Source: Albifimbria verrucaria
Taxonomy: Eukaryota > Ascomycota > Sordariomycetes > Hypocreales > Stachybotryaceae
Direction: 5' to 3'
Assembly (NCBI GenBank): GCA_020081605.1
Contig: JAHREC010000039.1
Coordinates: 1-64,000, forward strand
Length of the DNA stretch: 64,000 nucleotides
The notes beneath the pieces are model-generated. The model had not been told where the DNA came from. It saw only the letters and a list, made by a program, of their open reading frames with translations, and made no database searches. How positions within the stretch are numbered: position 1 is the stretch's first letter; each line of letters starts with the position of its first letter. This document shows positions 1-11,700 of this stretch, piece after piece. The translations under genes were made by a program, and so were the position numbers.

Positions 1-669
1 AGGTCTAGGTAGGAATCCATGACACCCATGACACCTGACACGCCGACCACAAACCAAAAATTCCCTTAACCCTTCAGATCTAGCGGGTGTCCTAGCTACT
101 GTAAAGCGTCAGCTTGGACTGTTAGATAGCTAGTATTATGCTAAATCTTTGGGGTCTATGACCCATAAAACACTTGCATCAAAGGCAGGCAAGAAACCCC
201 TCGCCATCTAGTCAAACATGATAATTCTCACTTGATGTTGTCGTGATCAATGGTCTCCCACTTCTCTGTCTTTTTACGTGACCCAACCTCTGTGGCCAAT
301 ACCTAGGCCTCCAAGGGATGTACGAAGTACCATGTAAAACAGCAGAGCATTACTAAGGAGAGAAGAGAGAAGAGGGATGATCCCTGTTTGAGACGCAAAT
401 GGGCCACGCCCATCACAATTCGACCACTCGGGGATCCGGTTCATGTCATGCTTCTACCTCCGGCCTCCCTCCTTCCCTCCTTCCCTCCCTGTCCCCCATT
501 CTGATTCGTGGATGGCTGCCTTATCGTTGGTGTGCTTGCTAGGCGCAGGAGGGGAGGAAATTATTGTGCCTGGGTTTGATCACAGTTTCCAGTTTTTCTT
601 TTATTATCGATGCAACCTGCAAGCCAGGAGGCGGGCTTGGTTGGATTTGGATCTCTGACGCGAGGACCT

Positions 670-703
670 CGTGTGTGTGTGCGTGTGCGTGTATGTGTGT
701 GTG
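670..703. repeat. GT microsatellite
   Basis: Imperfect (GT)n run interrupted by GC and AT dinucleotides. Confidence 0.9.
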
Positions 704-1746
704 GCAACCAACGGAACTGAACACCTGGAAAAGGATAGACTTCATGTGTGTCGCGCTAACCATATCAAGCCTGCTAGAAACGGCAAATGGTGTGGAGCAC
801 CCATACTAGCGCCAAAGTCGAAAGTTGCTCATCAACCACTCATGCAGCGCAAGGTGGCTGAAAGAGGAAAGTCAGTAGTTGAAATTGATGCAGAATCGAC
901 GGTTAGGGGGCGTAAGCTCGCGACGTGTACCGTGCTTTAAAATGGTGGTGGTGGGGTGGGCGTAGATGTCTGGGACACAGGCCCATCCATCACATAATCC
1001 TTGTCTGTCTGACCCCAGCTCGCTGGTGCCAGCAACCAACCGACGACATGCCCAAACATGATGATTGCCTGAGGCTCCAGCCAGCTAGCCAGCCGGCCGC
1101 CCCTCTTCCATTTACCCTGCTCTGTACTACGACTTTGTACCGAGCTGGCCCCTTACACATCAGCAAGACCCAGTCCCCTCCCACTCCGATCAGTTTTGAG
1201 CAAAGCATGTAGCGGATTCTGCTTCAGTCAGTATAGTATCATGATGAGATATGAAGAAATGCCAGAGCAGAGAGAGGATGTGATGATGTACCGCAACGCT
1301 CATTCCATCCTGCTGCAGTGCCTGCCGGCCGAAGCCATGACCTTTCGCATCCAACCAGTCGCATGCTACCCTACCTCACATACCTGCGGCACTGACTCGT
1401 TTGCTCCTTGAAGATCCTTCATGCGCTGGATTCATCTTGCAACCCACCCACCTTTAGTTTCTTGGCCTATGCCAACAGCCTGTCCTTCTTGTCCAACAAC
1501 CTACGACATCCCGTTGTTGTCAACTTGAGGAATGTACTAGAGCTAAACTTGTTGGGTGCGTGGTACTCTGAAACGGCCAGGCGTTTGGCAGTGTGGCTAT
1601 TTGGGAATGTCTGCGTGTACGAACCCAGTACGAAGTCAGAAGCGCCATGTTGAGCATTTGGGTGGTTTGCATTAGTTTACCTACTACACTGTAGTCATTA
1701 CGGTAACGTGAGCCTTTCCCGTAGAGGAAAGCCGGATGGGCTCTAG

Positions 1747-2216
1747 GGTATGCCATAGGCAACGTCAAGAGCAACGTCAAGGGCCCCTAAGAGTGCCTCC
1801 GGCGGCGATTGCATCGAGCTGGTCTCGCTACGCTCGATATCACGGATATTAGGGCCTGCGGCAGCCGGATTAACAGCATCGTCACAGTCATCAGGACTCA
1901 ATGCAGCCAGGTTAGCAATATCGTCAAAGGGCTCGGGGCTCAAAGCAGGCGGCGGACTAAGAAGCACCTAGATCACATCACCAAAAAAAAAAAAAACACA
2001 TACTGAGCTTTGACCAACAGCCGACTGCGATATGTCTCCCGACCAGTCGCTGATAAAACGAATAGGCCCAAACTTAATTGTACTCTCATCAAGTAGCAAA
2101 ACGAAGCTGCTTTAGGCGTCTTCCACTCGAACACTTCCTGCAATCCACTCGTTCTTTCGCTTTGCTTACCTTTAGGGCATGCCATAGGCAACCTCAGCAG
2201 CAATGCCAAGGGCCCC
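1747..2216. repeat. Two diverged 41-bp direct copies
   Basis: The stretches 1747-1787 and 2176-2216 share the core TGCCATAGGCAAC and the end AAGGGCCCC, with scattered substitutions between. Read on the minus strand both encode the end of a protein: GALDVALDVAYGIP-stop and GALGIAAEVAYGMP-stop. The substitutions keep the frame and the hydrophobic character, so the two are probably relics of one duplicated 3' coding end. No family recognised. Confidence 0.5.
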
Positions 2217-2825
2217 GTCGTCTACTCACTTGACATGCGAATTCCATTTTCGGCCCTGCTTCTGCGCTGAGCCATTTGACAGCCACTCAAAGACGTCGAG
2301 TGGCTGTGATAGATCGATCAGGGACCTTGATGGCATGTTCACTTCCATTTGAGAGGCTACTTAAGTAGCCCGTAAAACTTATCTATCTTGAACGAAACGT
2401 CCCCTCCTGAGATTGCCATTGATGCTTTGGTTCGGTGTAGGCTAATAATTCAGCTTCGCCTTATAGCCGCCTGTGTTTTGGTCAATGAAACAAAGAGACC
2501 CTCATTGGCAGCCGTGAAGTTAGTTGCGCCAAGGGTTGACTTGTTACAAGCGACATTAGTCACCTTAAAGATTACCTGAGCTGGTGTCAAGGAAACATAT
2601 CCATTCAATACGCGCTTTATAGTTAATTTAATGAATCGAATGATAGCTTTTAGTGCTTCCCAAATTTCTACCCCTTGTGCAAGCGCACTTGAAGCCTCCT
2701 GGACTGCGTGACTGTGACATGTGTGATACAGTGGAGACGGGATAACGGGATTGAGGCCAATACCAAATATAATCTTTAACAGAGGACTAAAACCTTACAA
2801 CCATTAAGGCTTTGATCAAGTCGTG

Positions 2826-3340
2826 CTATTTGGTTTCTCGCTGTAAGAGGGGAGGTGGACCACTAGAGCAGTGACTGGCCTTCGTTTCCTGCCATTGCGG
2901 CTCGTTGCTGCTATTGCAATCGACCTTCTTCCAGGCATCCATCATCTTTTCTTCATAAGACGTTTCCATTACCTCAATTCTGTAGAAGGTACGTGCATGG
3001 ATGCGTTCCTCGTGATAACCCTGCGTCGCTCATCTCCGGGTTTATATTTAGTCCAGCAAATCATGCAGTAGTTTTCCTCGCCATTCTTATATGTCGCAAG
3101 ATAGCTCCCATCATCCTGCTTTTGTGAAGTCGGAACCCATGTTCCATTGTAATGCGTATTTATCCAGTTTGATGCACACTTGGAGACTTCGTAAGTATGA
3201 AAGAGTACAGAGGCAGAGAACATCTTACACTGCAAGGGAACATATTTTGCACAACAGTTATATCTGTCTTGGGAGTAACTACGATACGACTCATCTTTGT
3301 CGTGGAGCCTAGTGTAAGTCGAGATGGTTTTTAGTGAGGT
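2826..3340 (-). pseudogene. Degenerate Cys-containing protein gene
   Basis: A minus-strand frame without a proper start (open upstream of 3235) carries a Cys-containing region with the pattern YCMICWTKYKPGDE. At about 3020-3035 the plausible coding frame jumps: a second frame continues with QGYHEERIHARTFYRIEV, then KKVDC, and ends at a TAG at 2826-2828. No GT-AG intron accounts for the jump, so a small indel is the simplest reading. A TATA-like box lies upstream at 3388-3396. An intron with donor GTAGTT and acceptor CCCTTGCAG could alternatively join an ATG at 3284 to the body of the frame. The family is not recognised. Confidence is moderate that this is coding-derived and low on the exact structure. 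Confidence 0.4.
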
Positions 3341-3387
3341 CGGTTATGCAAACGAACAAAGGTTCAACGGTGGGATATACTGCGTAC

Positions 3388-3396
3388 TTATAGATA
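3388..3396 (-). promoter_or_regulatory. TATA-like box
   Basis: TATCTATAA on the minus strand, roughly 100 bp upstream of the first ATG of the degenerate gene at 2826-3340. Confidence 0.35.
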
Positions 3397-3400
3397 ATCG

Positions 3401-5835
3401 ATCACTGGGGGTGGGCTGACCCATACAACTACTTCCTCCCTGCTTCCAATCTTGACTTTAGGTGGCGGCCTTCTGGTTATACGTCAGCCGCAGAGAGGGA
3501 GTTTCATCACCGCTGCAGGGTTTTGATGTTACAGTATCTTTGCAGTCTGAAGAGCTCGCGGCCGGCATGCCTCTGAAGCCAGGACCTGGTGTGAGTGATA
3601 GGCCAACAAGGGATACGAGGCATATGGGGTTGCTATTTTCCGCCTATCACGCCTATCATGAGATCATGAAAGATACGTGGCACCCCATACTCTCCAACTA
3701 GAAGGTGGAGTAGACGTATGTACGTATGTCTTGGAAACGTGCATCCATGCCACACTGGCCAGGGTGCGGAGTGCTCCGGCCATTTGCAGGTGAGGCTGCA
3801 GGACCCTGCACCCTCTCTAGGTCTCCTCACGTAGGGCATGGGTTAAGCAATGATTTGCCAATGTGTTTAAAAGTTTGTTTAATGTCTTTGCCTTATAGGG
3901 TGATACACATTGAAGATCGCGAATGAGGTGGCTACTTACATCATGGAGACTTGATGCCAATCTGAGCAGTATTGAACAAAGCATCCAGCAACCCTGACAC
4001 CACTAGAGAGAGTATAGGTATTGAAGCTGCTTATCAGCGGAGGGGGTGCGGTGGTGTACTGGAACAGCAATGCTTGTTCCAAGCCCTACGACAATTGCCG
4101 ATCCAGCCAATGAAAGTCTGCCAACAACTAGGCGAGCAAAGAGACAGCAACAGGTCGGCCACAAAATCAGCTACCCCTGACAACCGTCTCGTATTCATCC
4201 AGTCGAATGTCAGCTCCTTGCTGCACTCACTCGTTCGCTTCAATCCAGCAGGCAACAGTCCGCTTCTAACGTGCCTTGATGTGGTTAGCGCCGCGATCTC
4301 AGCAGGTTCACCTCCTCCGCCCGCCCCATCCTTCTCATCCCACCGACCAGCTACAGATCTTCCATCGTTTTCCCCTTTGAAATCCCCAAACCAGTCCATC
4401 CATCCACGGTACCAGGGCCGAACGTGCCTCCGCTGGCTGTGGTGCAATGCAGTCAACGACTAATATCTTCTTGCCATGCCCACTCGCCGTGGCAGAGGCA
4501 TAGGGCCGCCTCTCCTGTCAACTCACTTTTGGCATTGTTTTTCTGTTCCCTTTGCCATCGAGGAGTATGACTCGAAGCATCAGCATTGCCAGTGAAATCT
4601 GCCACTGAAATTTGCTGCCACAATCTGCGTCCTTGTCGTACATGCGCATCAGGTTCATCGGTAGGATTCGACGTGATCGTCAAGACTCCTTCGCTGATTT
4701 CCGACACCGCCACGCGTGTCAGGCACCTAGGTGATTATCAACCCTCGTGTCCCCAGTGATAACGACAACAGCTTCGCCTCTATCTAGCTGCCAAGCACTA
4801 CGTCTCGACTTCGACGAACCCATCCGACAGCAAGCCCCAGCCGACGAGGCTACTCCAGCCGGGAATCAACACCATTCCGGCCATCGTCGCCGTCTGCCCT
4901 CTTCGGCACCGAACGAGCTACCACGAGCGAGCCAACAGAGCTGGGGACCATACAGCGAACCATAACGTCCTTCCATCACCATTACCTGCTGTTACTTGAT
5001 AGCATTTTCCATTTGCCCTCAACGGCCGGCTGCTCCTTACCACCCTCTCCTTTGAAATCCGTCGAGCTCTGCTACTCCTCGAGTGCGAGGCCGAATTTAG
5101 GCTCCTTGTCTCTGGATCAGGAGTAGAGGTTTTGCGGGCAGCCGGGCAGCCGGGCACAGGTGATGCTGCACATGGACTACGACACAGGACCAATTCGACC
5201 AAGTGCCTCATTCTAAGCTCTTGGATATAACTAGCAGTCTCTGCTCTCGAACTGGGAGCAACTCAAGGGAACCGCGCAGACGTACGTTCAGGAATCCGTC
5301 TCGTATTGTTTATGGGCCTTAAGTCTTCCCAACATCCGCCGCGACTTGGTGGACGGGTACGCGAACGGTACGCGGACGGTACAGCCTGCTTGGAAGTTCT
5401 GTCAACTATCACCATGGCTCTGGGATACTGTAACAAGTGCCTGGGATTCCGGGTGAAGATGGCCAGCTTATGCCTTTTCCTTCCGAGATGGCGAAGCCGA
5501 GTATCAGGAGACTCGAGTCGAAAACCATTCTTTTCCAAAGCACTGAGAAATTGTCAAAAGAACCGGTTGACTGAACCACTACGACGGTGGTGGAATCTGA
5601 ACCAGGAACGCAGTCAAGGCAACTAGAAGAAATGCCCCTGACCATGGCGGCATCCTCCTGCTTAGGTGAAAATGGGTTAACCAACATCAACCACTCCGAT
5701 CGTTGCAGGCTCGGAGCAAAGGAGCTGACGACGAAGAAGATGACGTTTCCGAATGTTATTCAATGTGGATCTAACGAAACAACAACTCTCCTTCGTCACA
5801 TTAAGCGAGAAGCGATTATGGCTGAGTAACTCATC
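3401..5835. other. No supported gene
   Basis: Several frames of 70-160 codons exist on both strands. The longest is plus 3972-4463. Their composition follows C/T-rich DNA, they overlap in opposite orientation, and none shows a recognisable motif or convincing splice pattern. Confidence 0.45.
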
Positions 5836-6325
5836 ATGACGACGATAACATACCTCCTTGATTTGGATGGACTGGTACGATTCAAGTCCGTCAATTCAAC
5901 TCGAAGGAGAGTCGACCAAAGGAAACCCGACTGAAGAAGACTCGACCACGCAGACTCGATCTTGCCCCAAGCGCTCAACCGTCAGCCAAAGAAGCGACAA
6001 CAGCGAAAGACAGTGGAACGCATCGCTTCTACTATCCCAACCTCTGCGAAGCCTACCACAACAACAGCTGGGAGTTTTAGGCTGATTTCATCTTCGGCAG
6101 CAGCCGTAATAACATCTCGACCTCGATACGAAAGCTGCTTCGAACTCCTACGAATGCTCTGTTGTGTGATGCGAAATTTCAATACGATTGCCTAGGCAGA
6201 ACCTATGGTGTAATTCGCTACTTAGGTCAACGATCCAAAGCTTTATGGGGATGGGTGTCGATGATACAACAAACTGCCGGGCGTCTCGAATGCAAACACT
6301 GCCAACATCACTGAGCGGTTCAATA
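5836..6325 (+). other. Possible decayed coding region
   Basis: From an ATG at 5836 the frame reads MTTITYLLDLDGL and stays open to 6195 apart from one TGA near 5932, with basic Gln/Lys-rich sequence after it. A second plus-strand frame, open from an acceptor-like TTTTAG near 6079 to a TGA near 6325, contains GRTYGVIRYLGQRSKALWGW. The two overlap, so only one can be real at any base. No family recognised. Confidence 0.2.
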
Positions 6326-6605
6326 CCGCAGAAGCAGCGGGAGGTCAGTAATAGCGACACAGGCTACAGTATGGGTTTTGAGATATTCTAGTTGGTATCT
6401 CATACATGCCACAGCCAAGCGAAACAATAACATCACCAGCCTTACTTTTAGATTCTTTGACGTAGGTGTTCAACCTCCCGCGCCACAACACATAATCGCT
6501 AACTATCGCGCCCACACACAACGCATTTGCGCATGCATCTTTAGTTTCATTGAACAATGTGCCACTCTGAAGCCAGGCTTGACCATCGAATATGTACCAG
6601 ACCTC

Positions 6606-6657
6606 GAAACCGAACCGAACGAAACCGAACCGAACCGAACCGAACCGAACTGAACCG
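6606..6657. repeat. CCGAA pentanucleotide microsatellite
   Basis: About ten imperfect units of CCGAA. On the minus strand it produces an FGSVR-type repeat frame, which is a translation artefact. Confidence 0.9.
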
Positions 6658-8622
6658 ACGCCAGAAGAACGCAAGAAGTTATCGCACGACGAAGAAGAAG
6701 AAGAAGAACGGACGGCCGAATGCGAAAGAACAATATTGTGTAGGCAAAGGGGTGGCAATTAACCAATATTCTGGAGGCAACCAAGCCTAGCATGACGATT
6801 CGAATACCGACGGAATTGTGATGGGAGAAGGGATGGGGCATTGGACTTGGACTTGAAGTTCCGGGAATGGAGTATGCGTACGGGGTTGAACAAGCATGGT
6901 GACCATATTCCTGATTTCTCTTGAACGGTACCGGACAGAGATGGAGAGAAACAATATGATTTCATAACCACCAAAATCGCCCACTGCCAAGAGCTGTCAT
7001 GACCATAGTTTCAGACGTAAGCTGCCGTTTGCTCAACAAGGAATGCCCTGATGATGGTGCTCATGGTTGCTTCTATGAGAGCGTTTTTAAGAACACAAGT
7101 ACTACAACAACTAACCCATCAACTTGCAGGCTTGATCTGGCTCAGATGCTGGGCTAGGTTTGCTTCGTCTTTGTACTCTGTAGCTCCCACCGCTTCTGTT
7201 TGTGTGCGCCATGACAACCCATGGCGGACTTGTTGTCTGTTGAGTCTACCCCCTTCAGGAGCTGACAGGGCCGACCTTCTTTCACGTGGGTGAGCCTGGG
7301 CTTGAATCTGGCCCCTGGTGGGGAAAACCTGGTTATCGGCAGGTCCGAGGGGCAAACTGCAGCTTGCGGCATGCCCTTGATGGAAACTATATGGGAAGCG
7401 ACACCAAACAATGCGACGTCGTACCCAGTCAGTGCGAATGGTTGTCGATCGACCAAGATGGAATCTTCTTGGCTGGACAATTCCCTGGGTCAGATCAGAG
7501 CGAAGATACACTTCATTCTATTTCTCACTCGTAGTGGTGTGAGATCAAGGGAATATGGTACAGAGGGGACCATTTGTAGCGTCTGTCAGGTCACCGTTTT
7601 ACGCCTTCCAAGCCCCCAACCAGAAGGTCTCTGGATGGCAAGGTTACCCAGACCACGCTAAAGTTCAATAATCCCCGCACATCAAGAGGACCCAAGTCAA
7701 GGGTGATTCGCGTCATGCATCGCTAATGCAAAGCCAGGGTTAAGCACTTTTTTACCCTTTACGAGAGACGTTGGGATCCGGCCATTTGGGCGAGAGTACT
7801 GGCCGAATGAAACAGACAGAAGCCGGAAAAGCCACCAGCGTCACTCTATGCAAAGAGCTTCGCATCGACTGATATTTATTTATTCGCATTGATAAAGTGC
7901 CTGTGTCAGCGTGAAAACCTTGGCAATCGAGTGTGTGTCCACGTTATCATGTGTCCATCCATGCGGTCACACCCAGCGCATTCCGAGAGGAACCTTTGAT
8001 GGATTGCCACTGGCTGTGTCGGGCATCATATCTGTCTGATTCCTGGCTGGACCCATTGGCGGATGCAGGGAGCGGCACATCACTCTCCTGTCTCGGCACA
8101 AGCACTCGTCTTTCTCTTGCGCGCACGAGTCTACGTGACGATGCGACATCAACTCAAAGGGCATCGGGTGGTGGCATTAGCTCATGTGGCGCCGTCACTA
8201 GGTAGAGTGCTTTGCTTCAAACATGACCTGAGCTGCAACAAACCACAGGGAGGGTAGCCCCACTGTGGGTGTGTTTGCTCGCTCCAGCAGTACGGAGTAC
8301 AGGCATCTGTCATCTTTCCACATCCTTGAGAACGTGGTGATGATGACGAGAAATTACGCTAACGCTCACACCTGTTGTACGCCCAGCAGGGGCATCTTGG
8401 ATGGGTGGGTGGCTCGCGCTAGTGCGCCCTTGCTTCTTCGATAACGGCATGGGTTGTACAGAGCATGTGAGGACTATTAATACCCAAACTTTCACTCTCG
8501 CACCATGCCTTGACAGTTACGACACCTCCCACCCTTCTTCCACTCAAACAATAACGGTCGCGGAAGCAACACCACTCGCTGAAAAAGAACAACACTCGCT
8601 AAATCTGTGATATCTCACCGCA
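6658..8622. other. No supported gene
   Basis: Overlapping frames on both strands between 7119 and 7661, none with a clear start. A minus frame (7480-7154) contains YDVALFGV and further on PPGARFKPR, faintly like ureohydrolases (see the rejected list). Nothing else recognised. Confidence 0.4.
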
Positions 8623-8836
8623 ATGTGCAACTACATCTATGTGAGTCTTCATCACCAATCCTAGGATACGTCTAGCAAAGCAAAGGCATTAAGACATAAA
8701 CGGCTGCTAAATTCACCAACCATAGAAAGAGCTAAGCTGTCAACATCACTACCATCTCGTCGAGTCATGGTGCCCTAAATATATCGAGACGGAACGAAGA
8801 TGTCCTCCGACCATTGTGAGCAAGCAATACTGGTAG
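8623..8836 (+). CDS. 42-aa Cys/His-containing small protein (one intron)
   Basis: Two exons, 8623-8640 and 8726-8836, joined across an 85-bp intron that starts GTGAGT and ends CCATAG, give a 42-residue protein starting MCNYIYKELSCQHHYHLVES and ending in TAG. The pattern (Met-Cys start, aromatic residues, Cys-x-His-His, a WCP motif, then RRCPPT) resembles the tiny Cys-spaced proteins of unknown function common in filamentous ascomycetes, which also have a Cys-Gly/Gln-His core and a second Arg-Arg-Cys-Pro motif. There is no signal peptide. Single-frame ORF scans miss it because of length and splicing. Function unknown. The donor, acceptor and phase fit well, but the short first exon is a risk. 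Confidence 0.55.
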
Positions 8837-9738
8837 GCCACATAAGCCATTGAGCTGTTACAAAGTCCAATGAATAATTGCTAATTGATACCATTAGGGG
8901 TGATGATATCTGTGGTAGGCTATCCATTTCAAGAGTTATCTACACAATCTTTGGATTCTTACTGACCAACAACTCGTGCAGCCGCCTGTCGGGAAAGACG
9001 ACAACCAAGCAATCATCCTTGGGCCAAAATGATCCAACGGCCAGTGTCGAGGGTATCATGCTCACAACCGTATGCATATCCTCACCATGTGTCTGCGCAA
9101 TAAGTAGCCTACAAGTTTTTTAATTTTAATTTTAATTTTTCTTGTTATTTTTGGAATTTTAGATTCCGGCGTTTGAAGAGAACAATCAATAGGGAATAAT
9201 GAACCAACATGGGACGTGGTGGCGAGATGGAGAGATTGTATCTGAGGCCCAAGAGTTCTTTGGTATCAGCCCCTGGATCTAAACGTTGGCATTGTTGTAA
9301 ATTATTTTGCCGTTGAACTACTCGCAAATTCTTGTACATGCAAAAATACACTTGATCTCATCCAAGTCATTGTCAAAGGTCTACCCTTGTTTTCGCCGCC
9401 ACCTTGCGACTATCATACTCGCACTTTGTCGGAAGTATTATCCGAAAACGATACGCCCGGACAGGATTGGGCACTCACATATCTATCCAGAGGTATTTCA
9501 CGGCATAATTGCGATATAACACTCTGAGAACACCCGCTGAAGCTTATGTACTATACACTTTCGACTCCTAACCACTGTGAGACAATGAAATTGTTTCTTG
9601 TAAGAACATCTCATAGTTCTTGAACCAATGAACCTCATATGGCTCTCTTGGGGAAGCCTTGGAAGTCGAGTCTTGAGGCTTGTTTATTTTAACGCAGGTT
9701 TCCTTGTCCGCCCTTCTCATCTGAACCTCTATTACCCT
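8837..9738. other. No supported gene
   Basis: Short frames without ATG. An AT-rich TTTTAATTTTAATTTT tract lies at about 9116-9138. Confidence 0.5.
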
Positions 9739-10091
9739 TCACCACATCCCACATGATTTTGCACCACGTCGATAGTCTATTTGCGTGAATTCGTTGAGAC
9801 TCGGTTGCTTCATGATGGGCCAATCTTGCAATGCGAGATGCCCTTTCGCACATGCTACAGCCGCCGAGTAGATCTCAGATGATACTGACGTCAAGGCCTC
9901 CACCAAAGAGTCAACCTTCACTAGGGCTGTGGCGCCGTAGTGCTCTTCGTAGAAGTGAATATTTCCGTGCTCTATGTACAGCAGCAGAAAGATGTTCCTC
10001 GGAGAGTTTGATGTAATCGATATAGATATCTACCTCCCAAAGCCCTTGCTTCCGCAGTGGCAGCCTCAAACTCTTCTTCATACGTTTGGGC
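9739..10091 (-). CDS. 3' part of a hypothetical gene (two exons seen)
   Basis: Exon 10091-10034 and exon 9971-9739 are joined over a 62-bp intron (GTAGAT to TACATAG). They read through the Glu/Ala-rich segment TYEEEFEAATAEARALG, then EHGNIHFYEEHYGATALVKV, and stop at RRGAKSCGMW, giving 96 codons. Without splicing the same DNA shows two overlapping frames, which the intron resolves. No start codon is visible. The first exon may lie upstream, or this may be the 3' end of the gene at 10351-10930 reached through an intron containing the tandem repeats at 10177-10318. I found no phase-compatible junction for that. No family recognised. Confidence 0.45.
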
Positions 10092-10176
10092 CTGATATTT
10101 GAGCTACCTGAGACCATTTCTATCCAGTCCCTGGATCAGTGGTGCAAAATTGTTCCTTAGTATAAGCTGCCGCAGC

Positions 10177-10318
10177 CTTCGTCTTGACAGCACTTAGCGC
10201 TGGCCGTATAAATCTAAAGTCTTCGTCTTGACAGCTACTTGGCGCCTGGCTGTGTAACTGTAAGAGTATTCGTCTTGACAGCTTGCTGTATAACTTTGAG
10301 AGAATTCATCTTGACACT
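10177..10318. repeat. Degenerate tandem repeat, units of about 35-47 bp
   Basis: Units begin near 10177, 10221, 10268 and 10303, each starting with a variant of CTTCGTCTTGACAGC and followed by a diverging GCTGTATAACT-type segment. There are three full units and a partial fourth. It lies between two minus-strand coding regions. Confidence 0.8.
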
Positions 10319-10350
10319 TCGTTGATTCGACCGGCTAACGGAAGATTGAC

Positions 10351-10930
10351 TTACAGAGTAGTTGCTGCTAATGCTCTCCCACCGCGTTTTTGCACATTCC
10401 CTAATCCACTATTGTTTGCAATACGCTTCCAGTCCAACTGATCTCTGTTACGAACTTAAATCCTGGCAAAGATAGTTGAAGGGACTTACCCTGCACATAA
10501 TGGCTGTGTCTCCCTGTCGGACCTTATCTAGTATTGCCAATAGAAAGCAGAAGGCGTAGCGTGGCTGTGGCTGCTTGAGAGATGGATCATTCAGCCGAAA
10601 TATGTCTGGTTCGGCCAAGTAAGTTTTCCGAAGATCATTCCAAAATGATTCTCGATCATTGTCACTCAATTCGTTAGTCTTAGTTCTACTGAGCAATGCT
10701 TTAAACAATATGAGGGCTCCAGGCCAATCAAACTAGGTTGAATTAATCATTTAGGTGGCCATAGGATTGGTAAGACGGCGTACCTCATGGAAAACTGTCG
10801 GGCTGTGATTGCGTATTTCTTCTATAATCGAAACCAGAAGTGAACAATGCCGCGTATATCGCTTTTCATCCCTCGAAGTGATACCGGAGCCACGATCCAT
10901 TGACAAGTATGGCTGTGTACTTGATTCCAT
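10351..10930 (-). CDS. 158-aa hypothetical protein, three exons
   Basis: Exons 10930-10784, 10732-10490 and 10437-10351 are joined by introns of 51 bp (GTACGC to CAACCTAG) and 52 bp (GTAAGT to AGATCAG), all phase 0. The protein begins MESSTQPYLSMDRGSG. Its middle contains FDWPGALILFKALLSR and a Trp/Tyr-rich helix-like stretch around ESFWNDLRKTYL. It ends with LDWKRIANNSGLGNVQKRGG, which resembles the short Myb/SANT-like 'DW..(I/V)A...G' segment found in many small fungal nuclear proteins. No signal peptide or membrane span. Splice sites and phase agree across all three exons. The family assignment is only a resemblance and function is unknown. Confidence 0.6.
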
Positions 10931-11289
10931 ATCGGCCGAAACAGATGCTGTCACAAAATTGTACTGGATAGGAGTTAGATTCGGAGGTTTGATCTATAGT
11001 TGGTTTTACTGCTGCGGGTTATTCAGCATGATACTTTAAGGGGAGGTTGCTGGTGCTAGCTGAGCGGATAGAAAAATGTTGAGATCTTGAGGTAAAAAAA
11101 TTGGTGAAGTTCAGAAATGAGGTTCTAGACACCTTTATATTCTGTGATAAGGAAGGCATAACAGGTGTGAAGGGACAAATGCTGGACGCCACACCCAGCA
11201 ACCGTGGCCAATGAATGGTGAGATCTATGAAGTAGGATATGGTGGTGCTGAGATCTGTTGCTCAAAAAGTGAAAAGGGGTAGCAAAGGC

Positions 11290-11298
11290 TTATATAAG
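11290..11298 (+). promoter_or_regulatory. TATA box followed by C/T tract
   Basis: TTATATAAG followed by a CCCCCTTCTCCCCCTCC tract, a fungal core-promoter layout. The plus-strand sequence after it contains only a broken TPR-like region, so this may be the promoter of a dead gene. Confidence 0.45.
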
Positions 11299-11514
11299 CA
11301 ACCCCCTTCTCCCCCTCCTTTTTACCTGTGCGTTCATTCTCACAGAAGGACCCATATTCTACCACAATCATTGCTCAGGGCAGCTTGGATCGATTATAAA
11401 GTCATGCAAAGCGATTAGAAGTGTTACAAGAAGCGGCTATGTTAGAGGGAGAGTGTTCTAATTATACAAAACAACTTAAGGCGTCTAGCCGCATTGTACT
11501 TGCGAATCGATATT

Positions 11515-11700
11515 GTCGATTTGCGAAAGAATCATCAGACTCAAAAACAATTCGGGGAGGCAGAGGAGCTCAGGAGTAAAGTTTAACAAAGCCAAGTCAG
11601 GTTTTAGGCAAGAATTACCCTGAAACAGTCGCCAATCGGTTTACGAGATTGGTAGCTTTGTACTCAACATGGCAAGTAGTGGCTACGCATGCGATGTCTA
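11515..11700 (+). pseudogene. Fragment of kinesin-light-chain-type TPR repeats
   Basis: Across two frames the sequence reads LRKNHQTQKQFGEAEELRSK, then ETVANRFTRLVALYSTW. That order (Gly-x-Ala-Glu-Glu-Leu helix, then a Pro/Glu-Thr-Val-Ala helix ending in Tyr-Ser-x-Trp) is typical of TPR_10/TPR_12 repeats at the C-terminus of fungal NB-ARC or patatin-like STAND proteins. Stops and frame changes interrupt it and no NTPase domain is present nearby. It is probably a short relic. Confidence 0.35.

Larger units (their letters stand above)
1..2825. other. No supported gene
   Basis: Short open frames only, most without an ATG start. There is a C/T-rich tract at about 461-500, a GT microsatellite, and a pair of diverged direct duplicates (listed separately). 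One minus-strand frame (1743-1967, GTG start) has coding-like composition, with Ser/Pro/Asp-rich sequence ending in ALDVAYGIP, but no recognisable family. Confidence 0.5.

Noticed and set aside
3972..4463. 163-codon plus ORF with opposing 140-codon minus ORF
   Set aside because: Composition follows C/T-rich DNA, neither shows motifs, and they are mutual shadows.
6503..6841. 112-codon minus ORF with FGSVRFGSV repeats
   Set aside because: It is translation of the CCGAA microsatellite.
7154..7480. Ureohydrolase (agmatinase) resemblance: YDVALFGV followed by PPGARFKPR on the minus strand
   Set aside because: Only two short motifs match, spacing needs an assumed intron, and none of the metal-binding Asp/His motifs follows.
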